Assembly: GCA_000697335.1 (NCBI GenBank) | Contig: JNEM01013239.1 | Location: forward strand, 1 to 16,456 | Source: Conidiobolus incongruus B7586 | Lineage: Eukaryota > Entomophthoromycota > Entomophthoromycetes > Entomophthorales > Conidiobolaceae | DNA length: 16,456 bases | Direction: 5' to 3' | Part shown: positions 1 to 8,966 of the stretch, piece after piece | Position numbering within the stretch: the first letter of the stretch is position 1 | Layout of the letters: each line of letters starts with the position of its first letter | Notes under the pieces: model-generated | What the model saw: the letters and a program-made list of their open reading frames with translations, nothing else | Databases searched by the model: none | Told to the model about the DNA's origin: nothing | Program-made: the position numbers and the translations under genes

Positions 1-1429
1 TATATCTTTAACTAAAATAAAAAGATATTTTTGAATATATTATTTATTTTATTAATAATTAAAAAAATAACAATAAATATTAATTATTTATATTTTAGTA
101 AATTCTAAATTATATCCCTTTTAGTTTTAAAATCACAAATCTAGCAATATATAGTAGTTTTAGATAAAACATTCTTTTTATAAATTATTTTTAAGTTTTA
201 AATAATTTTAGTCAATATATAGTTAGATTTTAAGGATATAAAAATAATAGCCTTTTGATAATTACTATCTATATTAAACATGATTAAATTTAATTATAAA
301 CTTTAAAATCAAAATATTTCAATAAAAAATTAATTATAAATAAATAAATATAAGTTTGAAAATATTTATTTTTCTATATATCTTATATATAAATGATTTT
401 TAAAAATTTATAATATATTTAAAAGATCAAAAATTAAAAAGTTACCCATTTTTTAATTTCCATACTAATATTATTATTATTATCAATTGAATTTCCAAAT
501 ATTCATAATTAATTATAATATTATCATTTTAAATAAAAAGATATTATAATAAATCATATTTAATAAGATTTAATGATTTATCCAATTAAAATACTTAATT
601 TTGAAATCCAAATTCAAGTATCAAAATAGTTATTTTAATTAAATTAAAGATTAAATATAAGTTTACAACTTATAAATAATTACCAATAATTAAATATTTG
701 AAGTTTTCTTATTAAAAGAATTTATTTTATATTATTAATATTGGTTTGGAAAATGTTTATTTTGAAACTAAATATAAAATGATAACTTGAAAATACATTA
801 TACTCTCGGGAATTCAGCATATTATATCCATTTATACTTAAATCTATTCAAAGATAGTGCCTTAGATTCACAATAATAACAAGCCAATTACTCGAGTAAC
901 ATCATTAAAACTATTTCAAATCTAATGATTCAAAACCACAGGAAATTTGGATCGAATATAAGTTCAATTAGGGTATTAATCAAAAAGGTATAATTTTGAA
1001 AATTTTTATATAGATAGATTTAGGTGTATAAGTTAGATATCATTTAGAGATAGAGTAATGATGAAATTATTTTTACACCAATTTAATATTTGTATTTTAA
1101 AAAATTTCTAATGATTGTTAAATTAAATATCTATAATATAATAATGTAATTGTTGTTATATATGAAATGAAAATTTTATTTATATATATGATTGATGTGA
1201 GAATCAATGAAGATAATTGAAAGATTAAATTTATATGAGTAAATAATTTTGAATGGGTATGATTTAATAAGATCTCGACAAAATCATTACCATATTATTT
1301 TTCAAATTAATTTCATAAAATGATTATCCCATAATTTCAATTTTAATAATAATTATATAAATTATTTTTAACTCGAAGTTACTAAAATATTTAATAATAA
1401 ATATAAAATAATATTAAATCAAAGTTAAA
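1..1429. other. AT-rich 5' flank, no gene recognised
   Basis: No open frame of useful length or recognisable protein remnant was seen on either strand. The DNA is very AT-rich with long A and T runs. CpG dinucleotides survive here (for example near 788, 893, 952, 1276 and 1374), and CpA is more common than CpT (11 against 5 by hand count in 301-600), unlike the transposon block to the right. A stretch of slightly higher GC lies at about 790-970 and contains a perfect 12-bp palindrome at 888-899 with CTCGAG at its centre. The last few hundred bases must hold the promoter and 5' leader of the uS7m gene, but no specific site can be named in such AT-rich sequence. Confidence 0.6.
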
Positions 1430-2029
1430 ATGAGATCATTACTTCAAACCTTAAAGACAGCTCAATTCAATCAACTTATTAACAAAAAATTGATTATTAG
1501 GAGTTTATCTTCCAATCCTACACCTGTAGCCAATCCCACCAATAATTTAGATTTAAGCAATTTGGGAACTTCTAACACTTTGACCGAAGCTCAACGTAAT
1601 GTTATGAAGCAAGATCCCATCCTTAACCAATTCGTCAACCTTGTTATGCGCGATGGCAAAAAGACTAAAGCTCAAACCATCATTGGCGAAGCTTTGACTC
1701 AAATCCGTCTAAGAACTCAAACTGATCCCTATTTAGTGTTCACTGAAGCTATTGAAAAGTCCAGACCTTTAATGTCTTACACTACCCAAAAAGTGAGCTC
1801 TAAAGTAACTATTATTCCCTATCCTTTGAATCTCAAACAGAGCAGACGTCAAGCTATGAAATGGATTTTACAATATGCCGAAAAACGTAATCAACGTAGT
1901 TTCGGGGAACGTTTAGCTAACGAATTAATAGCTATTATTAATAATAATAGTACAGTATTGGCTAAGAAGCAAGAGTTACATAAACTAGTTTTGGCTAATA
2001 GAACTAACGCTTTACAAAAGGGTTTATAA
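1430..2029 (+). CDS. Mitochondrial small-subunit ribosomal protein S7 (uS7m)
   Basis: Encodes 199 residues in one exon, from an ATG with A at -3 to TAA. uS7 nucleates assembly of the head of the small ribosomal subunit by binding the 3' domain of its rRNA, and contacts the exit-site tRNA. Residues 1-29 look like a mitochondrial presequence: rich in K, R, S and L, without acidic residues, ending in IIRSLSS, a plausible processing site. The S7 fold follows at about 60-199. Conserved blocks are DPILNQFVNLVMRDGKKTKA (62-81), the AIEKSRPLM segment (107-115), the YPLNLKQSRRQAMKWIL segment with paired arginines (131-147), and the RLANEL block (161-166) before the helical end. Length suits a mitochondrial uS7 with a presequence. 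The targeting peptide argues for a nuclear gene rather than mitochondrial DNA. The yeast counterpart is RSM7; no symbol is given because the species is unknown. GC is far above the flanks, as expected for a constrained exon. Confidence 0.95.
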   Translation: MRSLLQTLKTAQFNQLINKKLIIRSLSSNPTPVANPTNNLDLSNLGTSNTLTEAQRNVMKQDPILNQFVNLVMRDGKKTKAQTIIGEALTQIRLRTQTDPYLVFTEAIEKSRPLMSYTTQKVSSKVTIIPYPLNLKQSRRQAMKWILQYAEKRNQRSFGERLANELIAIINNNSTVLAKKQELHKLVLANRTNALQKGL

Positions 2030-2529
2030 TTTAATTTAAATTAAACATAAAAATATATAATACAATTAGCAACAGATATATTTTTTTTCTGTCAAGTTAT
2101 TATTATTAAAATTATTTACTAATAGACTTTGCTTCTATTCATAAAATCATAATATATATTTAACTAGTATGTTCTTGATTTATACTATTTATTATTTTTT
2201 CTGTAATTACTTAACATAATTAATTTTATTAAATATCTATTATTGATACTTGTATTAAAATAATATATTTGAGTTAATTTTTTTATTTTTTTTTAATTTT
2301 AATTATCCAAAAATCATTCCAAAATATTAATTTAATTTATATTTAAATTAGAATTTCAATAATATATATTTAATAATAATGCAATCAAAAGAATTTTATT
2401 TTTAATATATTTTTAATTTTTAATTTAATAAAACTTATTAAAATTATGGATATAAGATATACTTTGTTAATACATTATAAATTAATCTAAATAAATAAAA
2501 GATATTGATATATCTGCTATGTTTTAAAT
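2030..2529. other. AT-rich spacer downstream of uS7m
   Basis: About 500 bases of very AT-rich DNA with homopolymer runs, for example at 2081-2088 and 2281-2295. It should contain the 3' end of the uS7m transcript. No AATAAA-like signal stands out from the AT background. A 60-codon minus-strand frame starts at 2626 and runs into this region, but it shows no recognisable protein and its end is low-complexity, so it is not called as a gene. Confidence 0.5.
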
Positions 2530-3000
2530 AATGAATAACTGTTGATGATGAGTTATTTCTCAGTGTCAAGGATTTGGGTAAAAGTTGAATGTTATGCCTG
2601 CTGGATATACCAAGAGGCAGGGACAAGTACTAATAAAGTGGATTGCTTATAAATCACAAATATCCACAATGTCTCTAACCAAGAATTACAAAGATTTGAT
2701 GTTATCTTGGTTCTTGACTTAATCACCAGTTGATAAGTAATAACTTAGAGACTCAGGTGATCTAATGGATTTGTGATGGAAAAAGATATCTTTATTATGA
2801 TGGTTGTAACTAAGGTTATATATCCATGGTAATTCATGGATTATGACTCACCTTCTAAGGGGTTAAAGTTCATTGATATCAAGATAACAACTATAGATGA
2901 CAAGTGAGGCTTTGCTGTGTATAAGTGAATCAAAAGGGATGTTAACATCCAATGACATTATGGAAGTGGCTTGACTATCAGAATACTTGCTGGTAACATA
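2530..3000. other. Unrecognised island of higher GC, possible decayed gene
   Basis: Over about 470 bases GC rises to roughly 33% (27-40% per 60-base row by hand count), against far lower values in the flanks on both sides. Such contrast in this window otherwise marks exons or transposase sequence. One frame is open on the plus strand from an ATG at 2594 to a stop at 2720-2722 (42 codons). Other short open pieces follow in changing frames, so it does not read as an intact exon. Two small inverted repeats are visible: gtggat/atccac at 2638-2643 and 2662-2667, and atccatg/catggat within 2822-2841. I recognise no protein, RNA or transposon. It could be a decayed gene or element copy, a noncoding RNA gene, or a regulatory region. 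Confidence 0.4.
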
Positions 3001-5284
3001 ACTTAAAATTTATTTTATAAATTATATTGATAAATACTAACAAATAGCAAATAACCTATTCAAAATTAAAATTATTATAAAGCTCTAATGATCCATTAAA
3101 AAACAATACTAATATTAAAAATATCAAAATATAGAATTTGTAAAATAGATTTAAATATCGTTTTTAATTATTCATGTAGTTATAATTTAATTTACTCTAA
3201 TTTATTAGATATATAATACATATATTTATAATATTACTAATTATATTTTACTGATTTTGATAATTATTGAGGTTAAATTAATATGAGTTGACTGTAGGCT
3301 TAAGTAATCATATATAGTACTCATCAAAAGTGTTAATGACATGAAAAATTATAATCACCACTAAAATTCTATCACTAAATCTCAACTTATGCTCTAATGT
3401 ACATCTTAAATCCTTATAGAAATAGCCTAACTGAAACAAAAAACATATAGTGTTAGATATAATCTAATTAGGAGCAAGGGAAAAATAATGTCATCTTGTT
3501 TAATCTTACTAGATATAAATCTGCCAAACAACTAATTCAACATTATTATTGTTTTTTGAAAATCTTTAAATAAAAGTTTATATTATTCTACTTAACAATA
3601 GTCAATAGTTTGTTATTATTAAAACAAATATTCTTCTTAAAGTATCATCTTTAAATGAATTAAATATTTATAGTATATTAGATAATATAAAATTAGTAAT
3701 CAAGTTATAATAAATTTAAAGAGTTTGCTAATAAAGAATAATGTCTTCAAATCAATTAGTAATTAATACCTCAATTCAAATAATTGAACTAGTTTGTTCT
3801 TAAAAAAATAATAAGTGTATATTTGATTACTATATAATTAATAATAATAAGTAAATGTATTAGTAAGGAAAGTGTATTGTGATAAACTTTAATTTATTTG
3901 AATTAATTTTTCTAATTATACTAATGATGATAAACCAAAATCTATTAAATTTTTTATTTTATATTATTTAATCTTTATGTTCTATTTTATATTTATAAAA
4001 TTTTTTAATATTGTGAAATTAAAATTCAATCAATTTTGCGATATAGGAAATATTTTTAGGGCGATGTAATTCATACAAATTAGCAATAATTAAAATTAAG
4101 TAGTTCTCCACATTATGCATGATAAAGGTAATATAACTGTCCTAAATCATACATCAATGATGAATTTAAACCAATCATTAACGATTTAATTAATAATATA
4201 TTATTGAGTATTTTAATTAGATATAATAATGAAATAAAGGAAATTCATGATTATTGAAAAATTCAATAAATAGAATAAATATTAATAGATTAGTTCATGC
4301 ATTTGAATGCTGAAATCGAATTTATAAAATCGAATGACAGCTCGAATTTTGATTATACATTCATAAATAAAAAATTAATTATCAAAAATATTTCTGATAT
4401 GATTTATTAATTATTACCATATAAATAAAAAGTTTTAAGTTATTTATCTTCAAAAACATTGAAAATAGTTAAAACGATAATTAGTATTAACTACTAATGA
4501 TAACATGAAATGAAATCTGATTTTGAGATATCATCTAAAAATTATAAATTTGATATTATTATAGTACAGCGTTAAAATGATTGGATATATAAATATTTAT
4601 TAAATCACACAATTTTTTATTTATTTTAAATATCTTAAATAAATATAATAGTTGTAAAATCTACCAAATATATTATATTTGAATTGAATTGAGCTAGTGT
4701 ATATAATATCTTTCTCAAATTGATAATTCTTCAGTTGTTTCTATGAATAGCAATCCTATTTTTAATAAAAAATTTTTAAAAAAGTATCAAATCTGTAGTG
4801 ATGATCTAAATAAATATACGGAATTAATTTCAATATAGAGCAATTTCAAAAATTGTTTAATTTAATAGGATAGTATTATAAAAATTATTCTATAATCGGT
4901 AATTGACTCTAGGATTAGAAAATAGTTGTATACCTTATTAGGAATTTAATCCAATTTCTTCCAATGATTTAATAATTATTTGAATATTTCAGCCAACACC
5001 TGGACTTTTATGATCCCATAATGTATAGTTGTTTCATATGAAAATTCCAAGGTTCTATTTAGATACTAAATTTGGGTATATATTATGTAATGATAAACGG
5101 ATGAGATCGATAAGATTGAAATTAAGATCCGATACTATTAACTAAGAGCAATTTCATCGATCATTTTTATCATCTTTTACACTTGAAAGATTTTATATTA
5201 ATAATTAACTTGTAAATTATATTATTTATTTTTATTTAATTACTTTATTGATTTAATTGTTATTCATTTCAGTTGTTAATCATC
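3001..5284. other. Long AT-rich spacer upstream of NDUFV1
   Basis: No gene recognised on either strand. GC is moderately raised around 3290-3540 without an open frame. CpG is present (for example near 3161, 4039, 4062, 4181, 4313, 4331 and 4343), so the CpG loss seen after 7445 does not reach here. The part next to NDUFV1 (about 5081-5160) has higher GC with two ATCGAT motifs and may belong to the promoter. A pyrimidine-rich stretch ending in TTCAG at 5268-5272, just before the proposed start codon, resembles a 3' splice site. An intron in the 5' leader is therefore possible, but no donor was identified. Confidence 0.5.
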
Positions 5285-6891
5285 ATGTTGCCTATAGCGG
5301 TTTCCACTAAGGGTATTATTATTTTCAATCATCATTTCATTCACCATATTAATTTTTTATATTTAGCACTTCGTTCCACTTTTTACAATACTGTTTTACG
5401 TCAAACTAGTAAAAAATTTGAGAAATTAACTTGTGCTACCTTCGCTACTGAGAGAAAATATGGTGGTTTAAGTGACGAAGATAGAATTTTCACCAATCTG
5501 TACGGTGTTCATGATTTTAGATTGGCTGGCGCTAAAAAGCGTGGTGATTGGTATAAGACCAAAGAAATTTTACTCAAGGGCCACGAATGGATCATCAACG
5601 AAGTTAAGGAATCCGGTCTTAGAGGTCGTGGTGGTGCTGGTTTCCCTTCTGGATTGAAATGGTCTTTCATGAACAAACCTATCGATCCCAATGACAAGCG
5701 GTAAATCTAAATTGATTGAGATCACTTGCAAAATTTTCCTCATTCTTTTTTTTATTTAGTCCTCGTTATTTAGTTATCAATGCTGATGAAGGTGAACCTG
5801 GTACCTGTAAAGATCGTGAAATTATGCGTCATGATCCTCATAAATTGGTTGAAGGTTGTCTCGTTGCTGGCCGTGCTATGAATGCTAATGCTGGTAATTT
5901 CGTTTTAATTAACTTTTCTGCAATTTGTTTTATTAACTTGATAATTTATTTTTTAGCTTATATTTACATTCGTGGAGAATTCTACAATGAAGCTTCCAAC
6001 CTTCAAATCGCTATTAATGAAGCCTACAAAGAAGGTTTGATTGGTAAGAACGCTTGTGGTTCTGGCTACGATTTTGATATCTATATCCACCGTGGTGCTG
6101 GTGCTTATATTTGTGGTGAAGAAACTGCTTTAATCGAAAGTATCGAAGGTAAGCAAGGTAAACCCCGTTTGAAGCCTCCTTTCCCCGCTGATGTCGGTCT
6201 CTTCGGTTGTCCTACCACTGTTGCCAACGTCGAAACTGTTGCTGTTGCCCCCACCATCTGTCGCCGTGGTGGTAGCTGGTTTGCTGGTTTCGGTCGTGCC
6301 CGTAATAGTGGTACCAAGCTTTTCTGTATTTCTGGCCACGTTAACAACCCCTGTACCGTTGAAGAAGAAATGAGTATTCCCCTTCGTGAATTAATTGAAC
6401 GTCACTGTGGTGGTGTTCGTGGTGGTTGGGATAACTTGTTAGGTATCATTCCTGGTGGTTCTTCTGTGCCCGTCCTTCCCAAACACATTTGTGACGATGT
6501 TTTAATGGACTTTGATGCCCTCAGAGATGCTCAAAGTGGTTTGGGTACTGCTGCCGTCATTGTCATGGACAAGAGCACTGATATTATTCGTGCCATTTCT
6601 CGCCTCTCTGCTTTCTACAAGCACGAAAGTTGTGGTCAATGTACTCCATGTAGAGAAGGTACCACTTGGTTAGATAAAATGATGCGTCGCTTCGAATCTG
6701 GCAATGCCCATCCAGATGAAATCGACCAAATTATTGAACTCACCAAGCAAATCGAAGGGCATACCATCTGCGCTTTGGGTGATGCCGCCGCCTGGCCAGT
6801 CCAAGGTCTTATCCGCCACTTCCGTCCCGAAGTTGAACAACGTATTGCCGAATTCCAAGCCAAAAAGAACACCTATGCTTCCTCTCACTAA
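5285..6891 (+). CDS. NDUFV1: NADH:ubiquinone oxidoreductase 51-kDa flavoprotein subunit (NDUFV1)
   Basis: Peripheral-arm subunit of mitochondrial complex I; it oxidises NADH through FMN and passes electrons to Fe-S cluster N3. Best model: exons 5285-5312, 5367-5700, 5760-5893 and 5957-6891, totalling 1431 nt, an exact multiple of three, giving 476 residues. The joins restore family sequence: [13 protein letters not shown] at exon 2/3 and [13 protein letters not shown] at exon 3/4. Residues 1-38 form a basic, Ser/Thr-rich mitochondrial presequence. Binding motifs are [14 protein letters not shown] (95-108) for [17 protein letters not shown] (128-140), and [13 protein letters not shown] (212-224) for FMN and nucleotide. 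The tetranuclear cluster ligands are Cys391, Cys394 and Cys397 in [12 protein letters not shown], plus Cys437 in HTICALG. All key residues are present. The protein ends soon after [11 protein letters not shown], so its tail is shorter than in many Ascomycota. The last exon is far richer in C and G than its surroundings, consistent with strong codon selection. Identity is certain; only the first exon boundary is less sure. Confidence 0.95.
5313..5366 (+). other. Proposed intron 1 of NDUFV1 (54 nt, in phase)
   Basis: Begins gtatta and ends atttag, the same 3' end as the next intron, with attaattttt upstream as a possible branch region. Its length is a multiple of three and it has no stop, so it can be read through. 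The read-through product is a His- and Ile-rich hydrophobic stretch that fits neither NDUFV1 nor a presequence. Removing it joins K9 to A10 and yields a clean basic presequence. Inference from composition and phase; not proven. Confidence 0.6.
5701..5759 (+). other. Intron 2 of NDUFV1 (59 nt)
   Basis: Starts gtaaat and ends tttatttag with a long T-rich tract before the acceptor. It contains in-frame stops. Splicing joins codon cg|t and restores the conserved [13 protein letters not shown] stretch, so both borders are well supported. Confidence 0.9.
5894..5956 (+). other. Intron 3 of NDUFV1 (63 nt)
   Basis: Starts gtaatt and ends ttttttag; ttaac sequences lie upstream of the acceptor as possible branch sites. 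It is in phase and has no stop, so a simple ORF reading runs through it, but its product is a hydrophobic insertion absent from the family. Splicing restores [13 protein letters not shown], which is conserved in fungal NDUFV1. Confidence 0.9.
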
Positions 6892-7312
6892 AACTTTCGA
6901 TTGATCTGAATTAAATCACTAACTCAATCTATATTCTATCAATCTCTAAATTACTTAAATTAAACTCTTTAAATATATTAAACTAAAAAATATTTTGTAT
7001 TCTTTATATTTTACTCTCAATCAGCATTTTTTTAGACAACATTTATATGTTGGTAAAATGATGACTGATTTACTTATTTTATTATACTAAATAGTAAAGT
7101 TGTATTAATTACATTTTACTCAATAACACTTAAATTTCTGAGTTAATAATGGATTAAAAATATTAAAATTTTAATATATTATACAAAATTTTATTTAAAT
7201 TAATGAATTATAAATCAAATTCTACTTTTCGATTAATCAACTAATCTGTTTCTCCTTTATCCACTGATTTTGAGCACACCTATCAATATTTGGCTATGGC
7301 CTAGATAAACTA
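6892..7312. other. 3' flank of NDUFV1
   Basis: AT-rich DNA with no coding sequence. It should hold the NDUFV1 3' untranslated region. No clear AATAAA signal was found. The only notable structure is the inverted repeat at 7019-7070, listed separately. CpG is still present here (near 7229). Confidence 0.5.
7019..7070. repeat. Three-stem imperfect hairpin downstream of NDUFV1
   Basis: Three nested six-base arms pair perfectly: aatcag (7019-7024) with ctgatt (7065-7070), catttt (7025-7030) with aaaatg (7055-7060), and caacat (7037-7042) with atgttg (7047-7052) around a four-base loop ttat. A 4-base bulge lies between the two outer 3' arms and an unequal internal loop above the inner stem. It starts about 130 bases after the NDUFV1 stop, so it may fold in the 3' UTR. 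AT-rich DNA makes chance hairpins common, but the arms include five G-C pairs. Confidence 0.5.
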
Positions 7313-7528
7313 TCACTTGTAACACAGATGTCTAGATATTATTTTATAACAACCTTTGATTTCAAATGGTATAGCATTAATTCTACTATTGTTATCATTA
7401 GTCAAATGTAAACATCTCTGATTTTGTTTTTCCTTCAAATTACGATAAATTGGAATCTTATCAAACAATCTTAGATATTGGGATAGAGCTGGAAAGGTTA
7501 ATATCATACAAACTTGAGTTAGATTCAT
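7313..7528 (-). CDS. Hypothetical 71-codon ORF, possibly a gene fragment
   Basis: Opens with ATG at 7528 and ends with TGA; 71 residues. The product has a hydrophobic-aromatic start (NLTQVCMILTFPALSQYL), a basic polar middle (IYRNLKEKQNQRC) and a Cys/Arg-containing end. I recognise no family. Composition is richer in G and C than the flanks, and codons for Pro, Gln and Glu occur at plausible levels, which is why it is kept rather than dismissed as an AT-rich chance frame. No neighbour suggests a role. It may be an exon or remnant of a larger broken gene, since further short open pieces follow at 7250-7310 in the same direction. A chance ORF is the main alternative. Confidence 0.25.
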   Translation of the reverse strand: MNLTQVCMILTFPALSQYLRLFDKIPIYRNLKEKQNQRCLHLTNDNNSRINAIPFEIKGCYKIISRHLCYK

Positions 7529-7979
7529 GTTTTACTTAGTTTCTAATACCAAACAGTTATTTAATCAAGGAAAATGCAATAACTAAACTATAAAACAATT
7601 TTTATAATAGATTTTTCAAAGAATAATAAACAAAACACAATATTAAGTCCAGTAACTTAAAAGTTTTCCTGAATATAATATTATCAGGAATGTTGGATCA
7701 AGACTAAATTACTTATCCCTTAACTTATAAAACTTGTCAAAATAGATATAAAATGGGACATTTTCTAAAGTTATTATAAGTTATTCCTTTGAATTTAAAA
7801 TAATGGGAAATTTTTTAATTTCTGATATTTCAAATATATTATTAGTTTTAAATAAACAAATTTAAATAAAAAAATAAGAAATTATATATTTTTAAATTAT
7901 AAATATATATAATATTTTTTTTGATTAAACAATTAAATTATTAAAATTAATTATCTAATTTGATTATATTTAAACCAAA
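7529..7979. other. AT-rich spacer with a short palindrome
   Basis: No gene seen. A hairpin lies at 7666-7690: arms ttcctga and tcaggaa, perfectly paired around 11 bases that are themselves nearly palindromic. At 7799-7820 the sequence aataatgggaaattttttaa closely resembles a stretch near the end of the mariner element at about 15846-15866, which might be a leftover of a related terminal sequence. Confidence 0.4.
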
Positions 7980-8501
7980 TAATAAATATCAAAAGTGTTT
8001 TTTTAATATTATTTTAACTTAATTATAAACCCTCTAAAATTATTTAAAGTTTATAAATAACTTTTGATAATAAAAGATTATTTAAATCCACTATTTATTA
8101 TTAAGTAAATTATTTTAAGATTAAAATAAAAATTATCTAAAACTTGTTAAAATTTAAAAGATTAACTTTAACTATTACTTTTTTAATTATTAATAAAATA
8201 AAAAAATAGTTTGAAAAGTATTGTTTTAATTAAATAATTATCTATATACTATAATATTAGTTTTATAGGTATTTTATAAATATTAGAGTTTAAACTTAAA
8301 TTAATATTTAAAAATATAAAATAGATATCTTATAATTTAACTAAAACTGAAATAAAATTTAAAATAACTATTATAAAATAATATTTAATAAAATATTACT
8401 CAAAACTTAAGTTTTTATAACAAATAAATATAATTGTTTAATTTTAAATCTTTTAATATAATCTGTTAAAAATATAAATCAAAATGCTAAATTAAGTTAA
8501 A
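7980..8501. other. Decayed AT-rich DNA with RIP-like bias, left of the LTR element
   Basis: No coding trace can be read. By hand count in 8041-8500, CpT occurs 19 times and CpA only 4 times, with no CpG. That matches the gypsy element rather than ordinary spacer further left. Either the mutational process spread beyond the LTR or an unrecognised older repeat copy lies here. Confidence 0.45.
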
Positions 8502-8737
8502 TATTAAGAGACTAATTCTTTAAATTCTTATATATACTTTTATATAATTTAATTAACTATAAATTATATAATTAATTTATACTTAAATAATAAAATTAAT
8601 TGTATAAATAATATTAAATTATTTAATAAACTAGGTTTTTTTTTAGTTTTTAATTCTTACTACTTTTTACTTTTATATTACTTTTAAGATTGAACCTACT
8701 TTTTATTAATATTATAATATATCAACACTACCTAATA

Positions 8738-8773
8738 TATTAACCTGTAAAAATAAATTATAAAATCAAAAAC
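8738..8773. repeat. Left terminal inverted repeat of the Tc1 element
   Basis: Begins tattaacctg and pairs with the reverse complement of 10273-10308, which begins cactaacctac. The shared inner core includes aaattataaaatcaaaaa. The six mismatches are C/T or G/A differences. Confidence 0.9.
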
Positions 8774-8966
8774 ACTTATATTTTTACTAATAACTTAATT
8801 AATATTTAATAAAATAAACTTAAATTAAATAATTAAAATCTATTATATTTATTAGTTATATATATTATTAAATGATGATATTTAGCTATTAATTAGCTAA
8901 AACATAAACCCTTAAATTTTACCTAAGGTGAGTTATAAATTTGTAGGTTTTTAGTGATAAAAAAAA

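Noticed and set aside
888-899. 12-bp palindrome with CTCGAG centre
   Set aside because: Single short palindrome without a second copy or clear relation to a promoter; chance is adequate.
2444-2626. 60-codon minus-strand ORF
   Set aside because: Its C-terminal half is low-complexity AT-rich sequence and its product matches nothing I recognise. Only the GC island that it overlaps is reported.
5273-5284. TTG at 5273 as the NDUFV1 start
   Set aside because: Nuclear genes use ATG; the first ATG in frame is at 5285, and TTCAG directly before 5273 looks like a splice acceptor.
5472-6904. Several 60-80 codon ORFs on both strands overlapping NDUFV1
   Set aside because: They are out-of-frame shadows of the conserved exons; the NDUFV1 frame fully explains the sequence.
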